Notes: a model not told the origin generated them from the letters alone. A stretch of 64,000 nucleotides of DNA from an uncultured Opitutaceae bacterium (GCA_903919205.1 CAIXHE010000107.1:1-64000), one strand, 5' to 3'; positions 43,675 through 54,366 are shown, counted from the stretch's first letter. Program-made: numbers and translations.

Positions 43675-45207
43675 TCAGGGCTGGCGCCAGGTGTGCCCCC
43701 TCGAGGTGAGCAGCAGGTCCGCGGCCTCGGGCCCCCACGAGCCGGCCGGGTACGAGGCCATGCCCGTTCGGCCCTGGGACTGCCAGTGCTCGAGGAGCGG
43801 GGTGTAGAGGGTCCAGGAGGTCTCGGCCTCGTCGCCGCGGATGAAGAGCGTGCCGTCGCCGATCATCGCGTCGAGGACGAGCCTCTCGTAGGCCTCGGGG
43901 GTGTTCGAGCCGAAGGTGGTCGCGTACCGGAAGCTCATCTTCACCGGCTGCGTGCGCGTCTCGAGCCCGGGGACCTTTGCGTTGAGTATCAGGCTGAGGC
44001 CCTCGTCCGGCTGGATCTGGAACGAGAGCGTGTTGGCGGCGAGGTCGAAGCCGCCGGTGTGGGGGAAGATGGTTCCGGGCGGGCGCTTGAACTGCACGGC
44101 GATCTCGGAGACGCGGCGCGGCATGCGCTTGCCGGAGCGCAGGTAGAAGGGGACCCCCTGCCATCGCCAGTTGTTGATCGAGAGGCGGATCGCCGCGTAG
44201 GTCTCGGTCGTCGAGTCCGGCGCGATCCCGGCCTCCTCCAGGTAGCCGGGGACCGCCTTGCCCGCGGTCATTCCGGCCGCGTACTGCGCCCGCGCGGCAT
44301 CGGTATCGAGCGAGATCGCCTCGACGGCGCGCAGCACCTTCACCTTCTCGTCTCGGAGCGCCTCCGCCTCGAACGAGCCCGGCGGCTCCATGGCGGTCAG
44401 CGCCAGGAGCTGCGTGGTGTGGTTCTGGATCATGTCGCGCAGGCAGCCGCTCTGCTCGTAGTAGCCGGCCCGCGTGCCCACGCCCTGGTCCTCCGCCACC
44501 GTGATCTGGACGCTGTCGATGTAGTTGCGGTTCCAGAGAGGCTCGAAGATCGAGTTGGCGAAGCGCTGCACGAGGAGGTCCTGCACCGTCTCCTTGCCGA
44601 GGTAGTGGTCGATGCGGAAGACCTGGTTTTCGTCGAACACCGAGCGCAGCTCGGCGTTCAGGGCCCGGGCCGAGGCGAGGTCGCGCCCGAACGGCTTCTC
44701 GATGATCACCTTCGACTGGTGGGCCTTGCCCAGATAGCGCCCGCCGAGGCCGCTCGCCCCCAGGTTCTGGATGATCGGGCTGAACACCGAGGGCGGGGTC
44801 GAGATGTAGAAGAGGGACTGCACCTGGCTGCCCGCCGACTTCTCGATCTCGGCGATGTGGGCCGCCAGCCGCTCGAAGCCCGCCTTCTCGTCGTAGCCGC
44901 CCGAGACGTAGGTGGTGTTGGCCGCGACCCGGCCCCAGACCTCGGCGTCGAGCTCCCGGCGCGAGAAGTCGGCGACCGCCTTGGAGGCGATGGCCCTGAA
45001 TTCCTCGTCGGGGATCGGCTTGCGCCCGTAGCCGACCAGGTGGAAGTCGGCAGGCAGCAGGTTGTCGAAGCTCAGGTTGTAGATGGCCGGGATCAGCTTG
45101 CGGGCGGTCAGGTCGCCGGAGGCGCCGAAGATCACCACCACGGTGGGGGGGGCCCCGCGATGCTTGCTGAGCCCCTGGAGAAACGGGTGTCTTTCTGGGT
45201 CGGCCAT
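43675..45207 (-). CDS. zwf: glucose-6-phosphate 1-dehydrogenase
   Basis: VVIFGASGDLTARKLIPAIYNL, RIDHYLGKETVQDLLVQRFANSIFEPLWNRNYID; start 45207 or 45231. Confidence 0.95.
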   Translation of the reverse strand: MADPERHPFLQGLSKHRGAPPTVVVIFGASGDLTARKLIPAIYNLSFDNLLPADFHLVGYGRKPIPDEEFRAIASKAVADFSRRELDAEVWGRVAANTTYVSGGYDEKAGFERLAAHIAEIEKSAGSQVQSLFYISTPPSVFSPIIQNLGASGLGGRYLGKAHQSKVIIEKPFGRDLASARALNAELRSVFDENQVFRIDHYLGKETVQDLLVQRFANSIFEPLWNRNYIDSVQITVAEDQGVGTRAGYYEQSGCLRDMIQNHTTQLLALTAMEPPGSFEAEALRDEKVKVLRAVEAISLDTDAARAQYAAGMTAGKAVPGYLEEAGIAPDSTTETYAAIRLSINNWRWQGVPFYLRSGKRMPRRVSEIAVQFKRPPGTIFPHTGGFDLAANTLSFQIQPDEGLSLILNAKVPGLETRTQPVKMSFRYATTFGSNTPEAYERLVLDAMIGDGTLFIRGDEAETSWTLYTPLLEHWQSQGRTGMASYPAGSWGPEAADLLLTSRGHTWRQP

Positions 45208-45333
45208 GGGAGTGAGGGACTTTTTTGGCATCCGGCACCCTAGGCAAGGGAAATGGAGCCCGTCGGGCGCCGGAGCCGTGGTTTCTCGTTGCGGGTTGCT
45301 CAATCGACTGGCTTCGTTAACGTAATTCCCAGT

Positions 45334-47520
45334 ATGGCAGCCCCCTCCATTGCGAACGCCCTGCGTCGGTCGCTACTGATCAAGATCATCTCGAAGCCGG
45401 CTCCGAGCAAGGAGGACGTGGCCTCGGTGATCGAGCTTACGGCGTCGAAGGTGGTGGAGGCGCTTCAGGCGCAGTCGATGACCGTGTACCTGGTCGAGGG
45501 CAACGACATCGCCTTCAAGTATGTCTACTACTCGCCCTCGCTATGGATGAGCGACGCCTCCAAGGAGGCCAAGTTCAAGGAGATGGAAAAGAAACTGGTC
45601 GCCCTCAAGATCCCCGTGGGAACCGGCATCGTGGGCAAGGTGATCCAGACCGGGGAGCCCGTTTTCTTCCAGAACACGGCGGCTCAGGCGACGATGATGC
45701 AGTCGATGGCCAAGACCACCGGCTTCGACGTGCGCTCGATGCTGACGGTGCCACTAAAGACGACCATCACCCTCGGCGCCATCCAGACCCTCAACAAGGA
45801 GTCGTCGGCGGGCACGAACGGCGAGTTCACGGAGTCCGACCTCAAGCTCCTGAGCGAGGTGGCCGAGTACTCCTCGACGCTCATCCACCGGATGATCGAC
45901 CCGAAGTTCCAGCTGGGGCCCGACGACACCGCCCGGTTCGTTTCGCGGCTCACCGACCTGCCCCTCGTGCACAAGATCGAGGAGCTGGACGTGGACGACA
46001 AGCTGGCCGAGAGCATCGGCGACGCGATCATCCGCAGGGAGGGCGTCTTCCCCTTCAAGCGGCTCGGCACCGGCTCGGCGGCGGTCGTGATGACCAACCC
46101 GCTCGACTACGCCAAGCGCGAGGCCTTCACGCAGGCCACCGACCTGAGCATCGACGAGGTCAAGGTGGTCTCGGCGACCCTCTTCGAGCAGCTGATAAAG
46201 AAGTACTTCAAGGACTCGAAGCAGCCCGGCGCGGACACCGACGTGGAGCTCGGCAGCGTCGCAAGCGAGATCAGCGAGACCTACGAGAGCGAGTCCGAGC
46301 TCACCGACTTCAAGGCGGCCGACCTGGAGAGCGAGGACTCGGCCCCGATCATCCAGCTGGCCAACCGCATCGTCGAGGACGCGTACATCAGCGGCGCCTC
46401 CGACATCCACATCGAGCCGATGGAGAAGGACCTCCTGATCCGCTACCGGATCGACGGCCTCTGCCAGGAGAAGCTTCGGTTGCCCAAGCAGGTCTGCACG
46501 GCGCTCGTCACGCGCCTGAAGATCATGTGCAACCTGGACATCTCGGAGAGGCGCCTGCCGCAGGACGGGCGCATCGTCTTCAAGAAGTACACGAAGAAGA
46601 ACATCGACATCGACCTGCGCGTGGCGACGGGCCCGATGAACTACGGCGAGAAGGTCGTGATGCGCATCCTGGACAAGCAGAAGTCCACCCTGCCCCTCCC
46701 GGCCCTCGGCTTCTCCGAGGAGAACCTCGCCAGGTACCGCGAGTGCATCCGGCAGCCCTACGGGATGATCCTGCACTGCGGCCCGACGGGATCCGGCAAG
46801 TCGATGACCCTCTACTCCGCGCTCGCCGAGGTGAACACCCCGGACATGAACATCCAGACCGCGGAGGACCCGATCGAGTACACCCTGCCGGGCCTGAACC
46901 AGATGCAGATGAACCGCCAGATCGGGCTCACCTTCGCCCGGGCTCTGCGCTGCTACCTGCGCATGGACCCGGACGTGATCCTCGTGGGAGAAATCCGCGA
47001 CGAGGAGACGGCCGGCATCGCCGCCGAGGCGGCGCTCACGGGCCACCTGCTCGTCTCGACGCTCCACACCAACGACGCCCCCTCGACGGTGACCCGCCTG
47101 GCGGAGATGGGCATCGAGCCCTTCAACATCTCCGCCTCGCTCGTGTGCGTGTGCGCCCAGCGCCTGCTGCGCCGCGTGTGCAAGAACTGCAAGATGCCCT
47201 ACACGCCCGAGGGCCGGGAGAAGGACATCATCGAGAAGGCGATCGGCTGGAGCGGCCAGATCTTCAAGCCGAACCCCCAGGGCTGCCCGACCTGCAACGG
47301 CCAGGGCTACAAGGGCCGCGTGGGCATCCACGAGCTCATGGTGAACAACGAGGAGCTCACCGAGGGCATCAACAAGGAAGTCGAGGTCGCCCAGCTGAAG
47401 CGAATCGCCATGAAGACGGGCATGAAGACGCTTCACCAGGACTCGATGCTCAAGGTGAAGATGGGGCTCACGACCGTCGAGGAGGCCCTCGCCAACGTTC
47501 CCCCGGACCTTGTCCTCTAG
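45334..47520 (+). CDS. GAF-fused type II/IV secretion ATPase (GspE/PilB family)
   Basis: N-terminal GAF-like region ([23 protein letters not shown]...MLTVPL), MshEN-like middle, ATPase [64 protein letters not shown], Cys4 zinc motif. Confidence 0.92.
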   Translation: MAAPSIANALRRSLLIKIISKPAPSKEDVASVIELTASKVVEALQAQSMTVYLVEGNDIAFKYVYYSPSLWMSDASKEAKFKEMEKKLVALKIPVGTGIVGKVIQTGEPVFFQNTAAQATMMQSMAKTTGFDVRSMLTVPLKTTITLGAIQTLNKESSAGTNGEFTESDLKLLSEVAEYSSTLIHRMIDPKFQLGPDDTARFVSRLTDLPLVHKIEELDVDDKLAESIGDAIIRREGVFPFKRLGTGSAAVVMTNPLDYAKREAFTQATDLSIDEVKVVSATLFEQLIKKYFKDSKQPGADTDVELGSVASEISETYESESELTDFKAADLESEDSAPIIQLANRIVEDAYISGASDIHIEPMEKDLLIRYRIDGLCQEKLRLPKQVCTALVTRLKIMCNLDISERRLPQDGRIVFKKYTKKNIDIDLRVATGPMNYGEKVVMRILDKQKSTLPLPALGFSEENLARYRECIRQPYGMILHCGPTGSGKSMTLYSALAEVNTPDMNIQTAEDPIEYTLPGLNQMQMNRQIGLTFARALRCYLRMDPDVILVGEIRDEETAGIAAEAALTGHLLVSTLHTNDAPSTVTRLAEMGIEPFNISASLVCVCAQRLLRRVCKNCKMPYTPEGREKDIIEKAIGWSGQIFKPNPQGCPTCNGQGYKGRVGIHELMVNNEELTEGINKEVEVAQLKRIAMKTGMKTLHQDSMLKVKMGLTTVEEALANVPPDLVL

Positions 47521-47538
47521 GCAGGCGCCGAGCAGCCG

Positions 47539-48063
47539 ATGGCCGACGCCCTGCCGTACAAGATCGCCGTCCTCGTGTTCCTGGAGAACGCGGCCGGCGA
47601 GCACCTGCTGCTCCTGCGCGCGAAGCCGCCGAACCTGGGGGTATGGAGCCCGATCGGCGGCAAGCTCGAGATGGCGACGGGGGAATCCCCGTTCGAGTGC
47701 GCCGTCAGGGAGACCCGGGAGGAGACCGGCTTCGAGGTCGCCACGGCCGACCTGCACCTCTTTTCGGTGATCGCCGAGAAGGCCTACGAGGGCCAGTCGC
47801 ACTGGCTCATGTTCCTGTTCCGCTGCCGCAGGCCGGTCCCGTCGCTCCCCCCGGACATGTCCGAGGGCCGCTTCGGGTTCTTCAGCCGGGCCGCCGTGGA
47901 GGCGCTGCCGATACCCGAGACCGACCGCACGGCGCTCTGGCCCACCTATGACCGGCACCGGGACCATTTCGTGGCCCTGAGGGCCGATTGCGCCCCCGGA
48001 ATGCCGGTGCACGTCGAGGTCGAGGAGATCACCCCGGCCCCGGCGGGGCAAAACCACGCTTGA
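47539..48063 (+). CDS. NUDIX hydrolase
   Basis: GGKLEMATGESPFECAVRETREETGFEV NUDIX box. Confidence 0.9.
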   Translation: MADALPYKIAVLVFLENAAGEHLLLLRAKPPNLGVWSPIGGKLEMATGESPFECAVRETREETGFEVATADLHLFSVIAEKAYEGQSHWLMFLFRCRRPVPSLPPDMSEGRFGFFSRAAVEALPIPETDRTALWPTYDRHRDHFVALRADCAPGMPVHVEVEEITPAPAGQNHA

Positions 48064-48106
48064 TTTCCGGCGTATCCGGCTGGAATACTGGACCCTTCCA
48101 ACAACC

Positions 48107-49204
48107 GTGAGCAAGAAACCAAGCGCCGCCACCGAGAGACCCAGCGAACCAGGCCTGGACAAGGCCAACGCCGCGCTGGCCCCAGCCAACGCCTCGCTCT
48201 CCGCAGAGGGCAAGATCGAGCTCTACCGCCTGATGGTGCGCATCCGGCGCTTCGAGGAGCGCAGCCTGCGCGCCTACCAGTCGAAGAAGATCGGGGGCTT
48301 CCTCCACCTGTACATCGGCCAGGAGGCGGTGGCCGTCGGGTGCTGCTCGCTCATGGGCGAGAACGACCACGTGATCACGGCCTACCGCGACCACGGACAC
48401 GCGATCGCGGTCGGCATGGAGCTTAACCCGCTGATGGCCGAGCTCTACGGCAAGGTAACCGGCTGCTCGAAGGGCAAGGGTGGCTCGATGCACTTCTTCG
48501 ATCCGTCGCGCAACTACTGGGGCGGCCACGGGATCGTCGGGGGCCAGGTGCCGCTCGGCACGGGGCTCGCCTACGGCCTCAAGTACAAGGGCCTGAAGGG
48601 CGCCTGCATGACGTTCATGGGGGACGGCGCCGTCAACCAGGGCGCCGTGCACGAGGCCTACAACCTGGCGGCCCTCTGGAACCTGCCCGTCGTGTTCGTG
48701 ATCGAGAACAACGGCTATTCCATGGGCACGAGCCAGGCGCGCAGTTCCGCCGGCGAGCTCGCCAAGCGCGCCGAGGGGTACGGGATGAAGTGGGGCGTCT
48801 GCGACGGCCACAACCTCTACGAGGTGCGGGCCTTCATGGACCACTTCCTGAAGGACGCCCGCGACAACCACCGGCCCTCGGTCGTCGAGATCCGCACCTA
48901 CCGCTACCGCGGCCACTCGGTCGCGGACCCCGACAACACCTACCGCGCCAAGGCTGAGATCGAGGAGTACCGCCGCACGAAGGACCCGATCCAGGTCTTC
49001 CAGAACCTCCTGCTCGAGGAGAAGGTCCTCACCGAGGCCCAGGTCGAGAAGATCGACACGGAGGCCCGCACCGAGGCCGACGTCTCCGCCGACTTCGCGG
49101 AGGCGAGCCCCTTCCCCACCGCCGCCGACCTCCAGAAGGACGTCTACTGGGAGTCCGACAACCCCTCGCAGCGCAAGTCCGAGGGCCGACTCTTCTTCAA
49201 CTGA
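48107..49204 (+). CDS. pdhA: pyruvate dehydrogenase E1 component alpha subunit
   Basis: GFLHLYIGQEAVAVG, YRDHGHAIAVG, GGSMHFFDPSRNYWGGHGIVGGQVPLGTGLA, GDGAVNQGAVHEAYN. Confidence 0.94.
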   Translation: MSKKPSAATERPSEPGLDKANAALAPANASLSAEGKIELYRLMVRIRRFEERSLRAYQSKKIGGFLHLYIGQEAVAVGCCSLMGENDHVITAYRDHGHAIAVGMELNPLMAELYGKVTGCSKGKGGSMHFFDPSRNYWGGHGIVGGQVPLGTGLAYGLKYKGLKGACMTFMGDGAVNQGAVHEAYNLAALWNLPVVFVIENNGYSMGTSQARSSAGELAKRAEGYGMKWGVCDGHNLYEVRAFMDHFLKDARDNHRPSVVEIRTYRYRGHSVADPDNTYRAKAEIEEYRRTKDPIQVFQNLLLEEKVLTEAQVEKIDTEARTEADVSADFAEASPFPTAADLQKDVYWESDNPSQRKSEGRLFFN

Positions 49205-49207
49205 GCC

Positions 49208-50185
49208 ATGCCGATCCTCCAATACCGCGAAGCCATCCGCCAGGCCCTGGCCGAGGAACTCACCCGAGACCCGAACGTCGTCGTCCTTGGCGAGGAGGTG
49301 GCCCAGTTCCACGGCGCCTACAAGGTGACCGAGGGCCTCCTTGAGAAGTTCGGTCCCCAGCGGATCGTCGACACGCCGATCAGCGAGGCCGGCTTCATCG
49401 GCATGGGCATCGGCGCCTCGATGCTCGGCGTGCGCCCCGTCATCGAGCTCATGTTCTGGTCCTTCTACTCCGTCGCCTTCGACCAGATCCTGAACAATGC
49501 CGCGAACGTGCGCTACATGTCCGGCGGCCAGATCCACTGCCCGATCGTGATCCGCGGGCCCGCTAACGGCGGGACGAACGTGGGCGCGACCCACTCGCAT
49601 ACTCCAGAGAACGTGCTCGCGAACCATCCCGGCGTGAAGGTCGTCGTCCCCTGCACGCCCTACGACGCCAAGGGCCTTCTCAAGTCCGCGATCCGCGACA
49701 ACGACCCGGTCATGTTCCTCGAGAACACCATCCTCTACGGCGACCGCGGCGAGGTGCCGGACACGGACTACGTGATCCCGCTCGGCAAGGCCGACGTGAA
49801 GCGCGAGGGCACCGACCTGACGATCGTCAGCTACGGCCGTCCCGTCATCCAGTCTCTCGCGGCCGCCAACCTGCTGCAGCAGGAGCACAACATCTCGGTG
49901 GAGATCGTCGACCTGCGCTCCATCCGCCCGCTCGACATCGAGACGGTGCTGGCCTCGGTCCGCAAGACCCACCGGGTCCTGATCGTCGAGGAGCAGAAGC
50001 CGTTCTGCGGCGTCGGCGCCCAGATCGCGTACATGATCCAGAGCGAGGCCTTCGACGAGCTAGACGCCCCGATCGCGCGCCTCTGCACCATCGACTCCCC
50101 CGCGATCTACAGCCCGCCTGTCGAGGCCGAGCAGCTGCCGAATCCACAGCGCATCCTGCAGGCCGTCATAGACCTGATGGACTGA
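49208..50185 (+). CDS. pdhB: pyruvate dehydrogenase E1 component beta subunit
   Basis: YREAIRQALAEELTRDPNVVVLGEEVAQFHGAYKVTEGLLEKFGPQRIVDTPISEAGFIGMGIGA. Confidence 0.95.
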   Translation: MPILQYREAIRQALAEELTRDPNVVVLGEEVAQFHGAYKVTEGLLEKFGPQRIVDTPISEAGFIGMGIGASMLGVRPVIELMFWSFYSVAFDQILNNAANVRYMSGGQIHCPIVIRGPANGGTNVGATHSHTPENVLANHPGVKVVVPCTPYDAKGLLKSAIRDNDPVMFLENTILYGDRGEVPDTDYVIPLGKADVKREGTDLTIVSYGRPVIQSLAAANLLQQEHNISVEIVDLRSIRPLDIETVLASVRKTHRVLIVEEQKPFCGVGAQIAYMIQSEAFDELDAPIARLCTIDSPAIYSPPVEAEQLPNPQRILQAVIDLMD

Positions 50186-50204
50186 AGTCCGACGCCCCAC
50201 TCCC

Positions 50205-51494
50205 ATGGCCAACATCATAGACATGCCGAAGCTGAGCGACACCATGACCACGGGTACGCTCATCAAGTGGCTAAAGAAAGAGGGCGACGCCGTGAAGACC
50301 GGTGACATGCTCGCCGAGGTCGAGACCGACAAGGCCACGATGGAGCTTGAGAGTTTCTTCGACGGAAGCCTGCTCGCCATCTATGTGCAGGCGGGTTCCC
50401 AGGTCGCCGTGGGCGCCCCCCTCTGCGCGATCGGCAAGCCCGGAGAGAAGGTCGACGCCCCCGCGGCCAAGGCCCCGGAAGCCGCCGCATCGGCGCCCGC
50501 CCCGGCGGCTGCGCCTGCCCCCTCGCCGGCTCCCGCTCCCGCACCCGCACCGGTGGCTGTCGCTGCCCCCGAGCCCGCTCCGGCACCCGCCGCCGCCCCC
50601 GGAACCCGCGCCAAAATTTCCCCCTTGGCCCGCAAGCTGGCCGCCGAACTCGGCGTGGACCCGTCGGGCGTCGCCGGCTCCGGCCCAGGAGGCCGCATCG
50701 TGCGTGCCGACATCACGGCTGCCGCCGCGGGCGGTGCCAAGAAGGCCAAGGCGCCCGCCGGCGCCCCCGCGGCCGCCGCCCGGGTGCTCTCCAAGGGGCC
50801 GATCCAGGAGGAGAGGCTGGTGCCTGTTTCCAATATCCGCGCGGTCATCGCCCGCCGCCTGCTCGAGTCGAAGACGCAGATCCCCCACTTCTACCTCGAG
50901 GTCGAGGTCGACGCGGCGCCGCTCCTCGAGCTCCGCGCGCAGCTCAACGCCGCCCTCGAGGCCGACGGCGTGAAGGTCTCGGTCAACGACTTCGTCCTGA
51001 AGGCCTCCGCCGAGGCCCTGAGGAAGGTGCCCGCCGTCAACTGCTCCTGGGAGGGCGCCGCGGTGCGCCACCACGCGGCCGCGCACGTGTCCTTTGCGGT
51101 CGCGATCGAGGACGGCCTGATCACGCCAGTCATCCGGGACGCCCACCAGAAGACGATCTTCGCCATCAGCACCGAGGCCAAGTCCCTGGGCAAGCGGGCG
51201 CGCGACAAGAAGCTCGCCCCCGCGGAGTTCACGGGGGGCACCTTCTGTGTCTCGAACCTGGGGATGATGGGAATCGACCGCTTCTCAGCCATCATCAACC
51301 CGCCTAACGCGGCGATCCTCGCCGTCGGGGCAACGGTGCGCAAGCCGGTGGTCAAGGGAGACCAGATCGTGATCGGCCAGCGGATGAGCCTCACGCTATC
51401 CACGGACCACCGCGTCGTCGACGGCGCCGTGGGCGCCGCCTACCTGGCCGCGCTCAAGGACCTGCTCGAGAAGCCCGCGCTCCTGCTGCTCTAA
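50205..51494 (+). CDS. pdhC: pyruvate dehydrogenase E2 (dihydrolipoamide acetyltransferase)
   Basis: Lipoyl motif EVETDKATMELESF, Ala/Pro-rich linker, peripheral subunit binding SPLARKLAAELGVDPSGVAGSGPGGRIVRADI, catalytic STDHRVVDGAVGA. Confidence 0.95.
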   Translation: MANIIDMPKLSDTMTTGTLIKWLKKEGDAVKTGDMLAEVETDKATMELESFFDGSLLAIYVQAGSQVAVGAPLCAIGKPGEKVDAPAAKAPEAAASAPAPAAAPAPSPAPAPAPAPVAVAAPEPAPAPAAAPGTRAKISPLARKLAAELGVDPSGVAGSGPGGRIVRADITAAAAGGAKKAKAPAGAPAAAARVLSKGPIQEERLVPVSNIRAVIARRLLESKTQIPHFYLEVEVDAAPLLELRAQLNAALEADGVKVSVNDFVLKASAEALRKVPAVNCSWEGAAVRHHAAAHVSFAVAIEDGLITPVIRDAHQKTIFAISTEAKSLGKRARDKKLAPAEFTGGTFCVSNLGMMGIDRFSAIINPPNAAILAVGATVRKPVVKGDQIVIGQRMSLTLSTDHRVVDGAVGAAYLAALKDLLEKPALLLL

Positions 51495-51495
51495 G

Positions 51496-51858
51496 ATGCT
51501 AAAGACGGTAGCTTATTGGGTCACCACGGGGGTCGTCGTCTTCATCATGGCGAGCGGCGGCGTAGCCGACCTCGTCCGCCCGCAGGGAGTGGTCGAGGGC
51601 ATGGCCCACCTCGGATATCCCTCCTACTTCGTGGCGCTCCTCGGGTTCTGGAAGGTGCTTGGCTCCATCGCGCTGGTGGTTCCGCGTTTCCCGCGACTGA
51701 AGGAATGGGCGTACGCCGGCATCTTCTTTGACCTTACGGGCGCCGCAGTGTCCCACGCCGCTTCCCACGATGCCGCGTGGCACATAGTCGCCACCGCGGG
51801 CTTCGCGATCGTCTCCCTCGTCTCCTGGGCGCTCAGGCCGCAAAGCCGAAGGCTCTGA
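51496..51858 (+). CDS. DoxX-like family membrane protein
   Basis: FIMASGGVADLVRPQGVVEGMAHLGYPSYFVALLGFWKVLGSIALVVPRFPRLKEWAYAGIFFDLTGA. Confidence 0.85.
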   Translation: MLKTVAYWVTTGVVVFIMASGGVADLVRPQGVVEGMAHLGYPSYFVALLGFWKVLGSIALVVPRFPRLKEWAYAGIFFDLTGAAVSHAASHDAAWHIVATAGFAIVSLVSWALRPQSRRL

Positions 51859-51915
51859 GACGCCCCTCCCGGCACGTCCCCTTGAGGGGCCTTCCTAGGG
51901 CGGCGTAGCAACCTG

Positions 51916-52389
51916 CTAGGCCCAGGCGGCCTCCCAGGCCTTGGCAGCCAGGGAGTCGCGGCCCTCGTCGGCGTCGATGTAGTCGAAGCTGGTCTCGATT
52001 CCACGCCCCTCGAGGCCCGACTCAGCCAGCCTCTTGCGCAGGAGCTGCGCGTTCTCGGCAGGGTCGTGGAAGCCGCGCTTCATGAGGAACGCGTTGAACA
52101 TCATGCAGTCGTCGTCGGTGCGGCGGGTGCCCCTCGACTCCGCCCATGCGAGGATCTCCTCGTCCGTACCCCCCTCGAGCGTCCGGGCACGAAGGTCCGC
52201 GAAGGACACGCCGAGAAACCTGCAGGTTCGGGCATCGAAGACGCCCGGCTTGGCGTCCCCCAGGTTGGCGACGTAGTCGGCGGGCAGCAGCCCCTTGTCG
52301 TGGAGGCGGATCTTGTCGAGCATGCGGCCGAAATAAACGAGGCGGCCCGTGCGGGCGTAGGGGGAGCGCAGTCCTGGAACGTGAGGCAT
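51916..52389 (-). CDS. DUF5069-like protein
   Basis: PGLRSPYARTGRLVYFGRMLDKIRLHDKGLLPADYVANLG... pattern. Confidence 0.75.
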   Translation of the reverse strand: MPHVPGLRSPYARTGRLVYFGRMLDKIRLHDKGLLPADYVANLGDAKPGVFDARTCRFLGVSFADLRARTLEGGTDEEILAWAESRGTRRTDDDCMMFNAFLMKRGFHDPAENAQLLRKRLAESGLEGRGIETSFDYIDADEGRDSLAAKAWEAAWA

Positions 52390-52416
52390 GGGATGGGTGG
52401 GATGAGGGGGGTCGGC

Positions 52417-54366
52417 CTAGGCCTCGGCGCGCTCTCGGGCGTCAGCCTCGATCAGCTTCTTCAGGCGGTCGAGCTCTGCGCGCACCTTAGCCTTCACGGC
52501 GGGCAGCGCGGACGAACCCTCCACCTTGTCCGAGGCGAAGAGGTAGAACTTCATCTTGGGCTCGGTGCCGCTTCCGCGCGCCGCGAAGCGGTAGCCGTTC
52601 GATAGCGTCACCACATAGAGGTCCTGCTTGGGGATCTCCTCGCCGTCGGCATCCACGATGTTCTCGCGGCCGAAGTCCTGGAATCCCGTCACGGTCACGT
52701 CGCCGAAGGCGGCCGGGTGGCGGCTGCGGTAGGTCTCGAGGATGCGCTTGATCTTGGCGCTGCCGCTCGCGCCCTCGTAGTAGATGTTGATCGTGTCCTC
52801 GAGGAAGAACCCGTACTTGAGGTAGAGCTCGTCCAGGTACTCGGGCACGGTCAGGCCGCGGCCCCGCACCCACGCGCAGAGCTCGGCAAACATGAGGCAG
52901 GCCGCGTTGCCGTCCTTGTCTCGGACGTAGTCGTTTGGCAGATAGCCGTAGCTCTCCTCCGTTCCGAAGACGTAGAACGTGCTGTGCTTGAGAAGCAGGC
53001 GCGCGCGCTCCTCGAAGGGAGTCTTGTCGTAGCTCCATCCCTCGGGCATCGCGGCCCGCAGCTTCTGCTCGTAGACGCCGATCTTGGCTGCGATCCACTT
53101 GAAGCCCGTCAGCGTGTTGATCACCTTCACGCCGTGCCCCTCGCCGATGGCATCCTGCAGCCGGGTGGTCACAAAGGTCTTGATGATGCACGCGTTCGGG
53201 CTGCCAGCCGAGGGGATCCACCCGAGCTCCTTGTACTTGGTCAATCGATACTCCGCGAGGAGCGAGCCAATCTGGTTGCCGGTAAGGAGCTCCATCTTTC
53301 CCGAGCGGCCCCGGACGGCGACGCCCATCCGGTCGCAGTCGGGGTCGGTGGCCATAACGACGTCCGTTCCGGTGCGGTCCGCGGTCGCCACGGCCATCGA
53401 GAGCGCCTCGGCGTTCTCGGGATTCGGGGACTTGACGGTGGGGAACCTCGGGTCGAACTCGAGCTGCTCGGGGACCTCAACCACGTTGCATCCCGCGTGG
53501 ATCAAGAGCGGGATGGACTGCACGGCCCCGGTCCCGTGGATGTTCGTAAAGACCACCTTAAGGCGCGAGGCGCGCAGCATCGCGGGATCCACGGCGGCGC
53601 GGGCCGCGACGCTCAGGTAGGCGTCGTCCTCGGCGCGGCCGAGGGTGGTCACCCTTGAGAGGTCCTTGCCGAGGAACGCCGAGATGCGCGACAGCGGGAC
53701 CGCCGTCACCTCGGAAACGATGCCCTTGTCATGTGGGGGGATGACCTGGCCGCCGTCCGTGAAGTACGCCTTGAAGCCGTTGTCGTGGGGAGGATTGTGG
53801 CTCGCCGTGATCACCGCCCCGGCGTGGGCCCCCAGGTAGCGCACCGTGAAGCTGAGCTGGGGCGTGGGGCGGGGTCCGTCGAAGATGAACGCCTCGCCGC
53901 CGAGCTTAGACCAGATCGAGGCCGCCAGCTCGCAGAAATGCCGCGAGTAGAACCGCACATCGTGGGCGATCACGAGCCGAGGCGCCGCGGTGTCCCCGAG
54001 GCCCCGGAGATAGCGCTGGGTGTAGTTGAAGAGCCCGACCACGGCCCGCGAGAGCGTAAAATCGTTGAGCATGTTGCTGCCGACAGCGGCGTGCTCGGGC
54101 ACCCCGAAGGCCCCTGGCGACCCCTTCTCGGCTGCGGTTGCAACCGTCGCGATCGTGCGGCCCCGGATCCCGCCCGTTCCGAACTCAAGCTCGCGGTAGA
54201 AGCGGTCGTTCAACTCGCTCCAGGCGCCGGTCTCGACGAGCTCCGCGATGCTCGCCTGCGCCCAGTCAGGCAGCCCTGCCGCTAGGTAGGCGTTCAGGTT
54301 CGCGGCGGCCGAGGGCATGAGGCTGCCCGCGGATACCGCGGAGGTGATCTTATCGGACGGGGTCAT
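52417..54366 (-). CDS. phosphoglucomutase/phosphomannomutase family (phospho-sugar mutase)
   Basis: ELEFGTGGIRGRTI, VITASHNPPHDNGFKAYF, ATDPDCDRMGVAV. Confidence 0.92.
   Translation of the reverse strand: MTPSDKITSAVSAGSLMPSAAANLNAYLAAGLPDWAQASIAELVETGAWSELNDRFYRELEFGTGGIRGRTIATVATAAEKGSPGAFGVPEHAAVGSNMLNDFTLSRAVVGLFNYTQRYLRGLGDTAAPRLVIAHDVRFYSRHFCELAASIWSKLGGEAFIFDGPRPTPQLSFTVRYLGAHAGAVITASHNPPHDNGFKAYFTDGGQVIPPHDKGIVSEVTAVPLSRISAFLGKDLSRVTTLGRAEDDAYLSVAARAAVDPAMLRASRLKVVFTNIHGTGAVQSIPLLIHAGCNVVEVPEQLEFDPRFPTVKSPNPENAEALSMAVATADRTGTDVVMATDPDCDRMGVAVRGRSGKMELLTGNQIGSLLAEYRLTKYKELGWIPSAGSPNACIIKTFVTTRLQDAIGEGHGVKVINTLTGFKWIAAKIGVYEQKLRAAMPEGWSYDKTPFEERARLLLKHSTFYVFGTEESYGYLPNDYVRDKDGNAACLMFAELCAWVRGRGLTVPEYLDELYLKYGFFLEDTINIYYEGASGSAKIKRILETYRSRHPAAFGDVTVTGFQDFGRENIVDADGEEIPKQDLYVVTLSNGYRFAARGSGTEPKMKFYLFASDKVEGSSALPAVKAKVRAELDRLKKLIEADARERAEA

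Noticed and set aside
42680-45247. 855-aa ORF suggesting a Zwf-OpcA fusion
   Set aside because: The N-terminal part is a shifted frame of zwf; OpcA starts at 43663 (MSGIFEALPG).
45754-48213. 819-aa minus-strand ORF
   Set aside because: Antisense to the PilB-like, NUDIX and pdhA start; no recognisable motif.
50460-50800. Ala/Pro-rich repetitive stretch
   Set aside because: Normal flexible linkers between the lipoyl, PSBD and catalytic domains of E2.
51862-51900. CCCCT-TG-AGGGG-type inverted repeats between doxX and the DUF5069-like gene
   Set aside because: Plausible bidirectional terminator between convergent genes, but short and without a clear U-tract; not distinctive.
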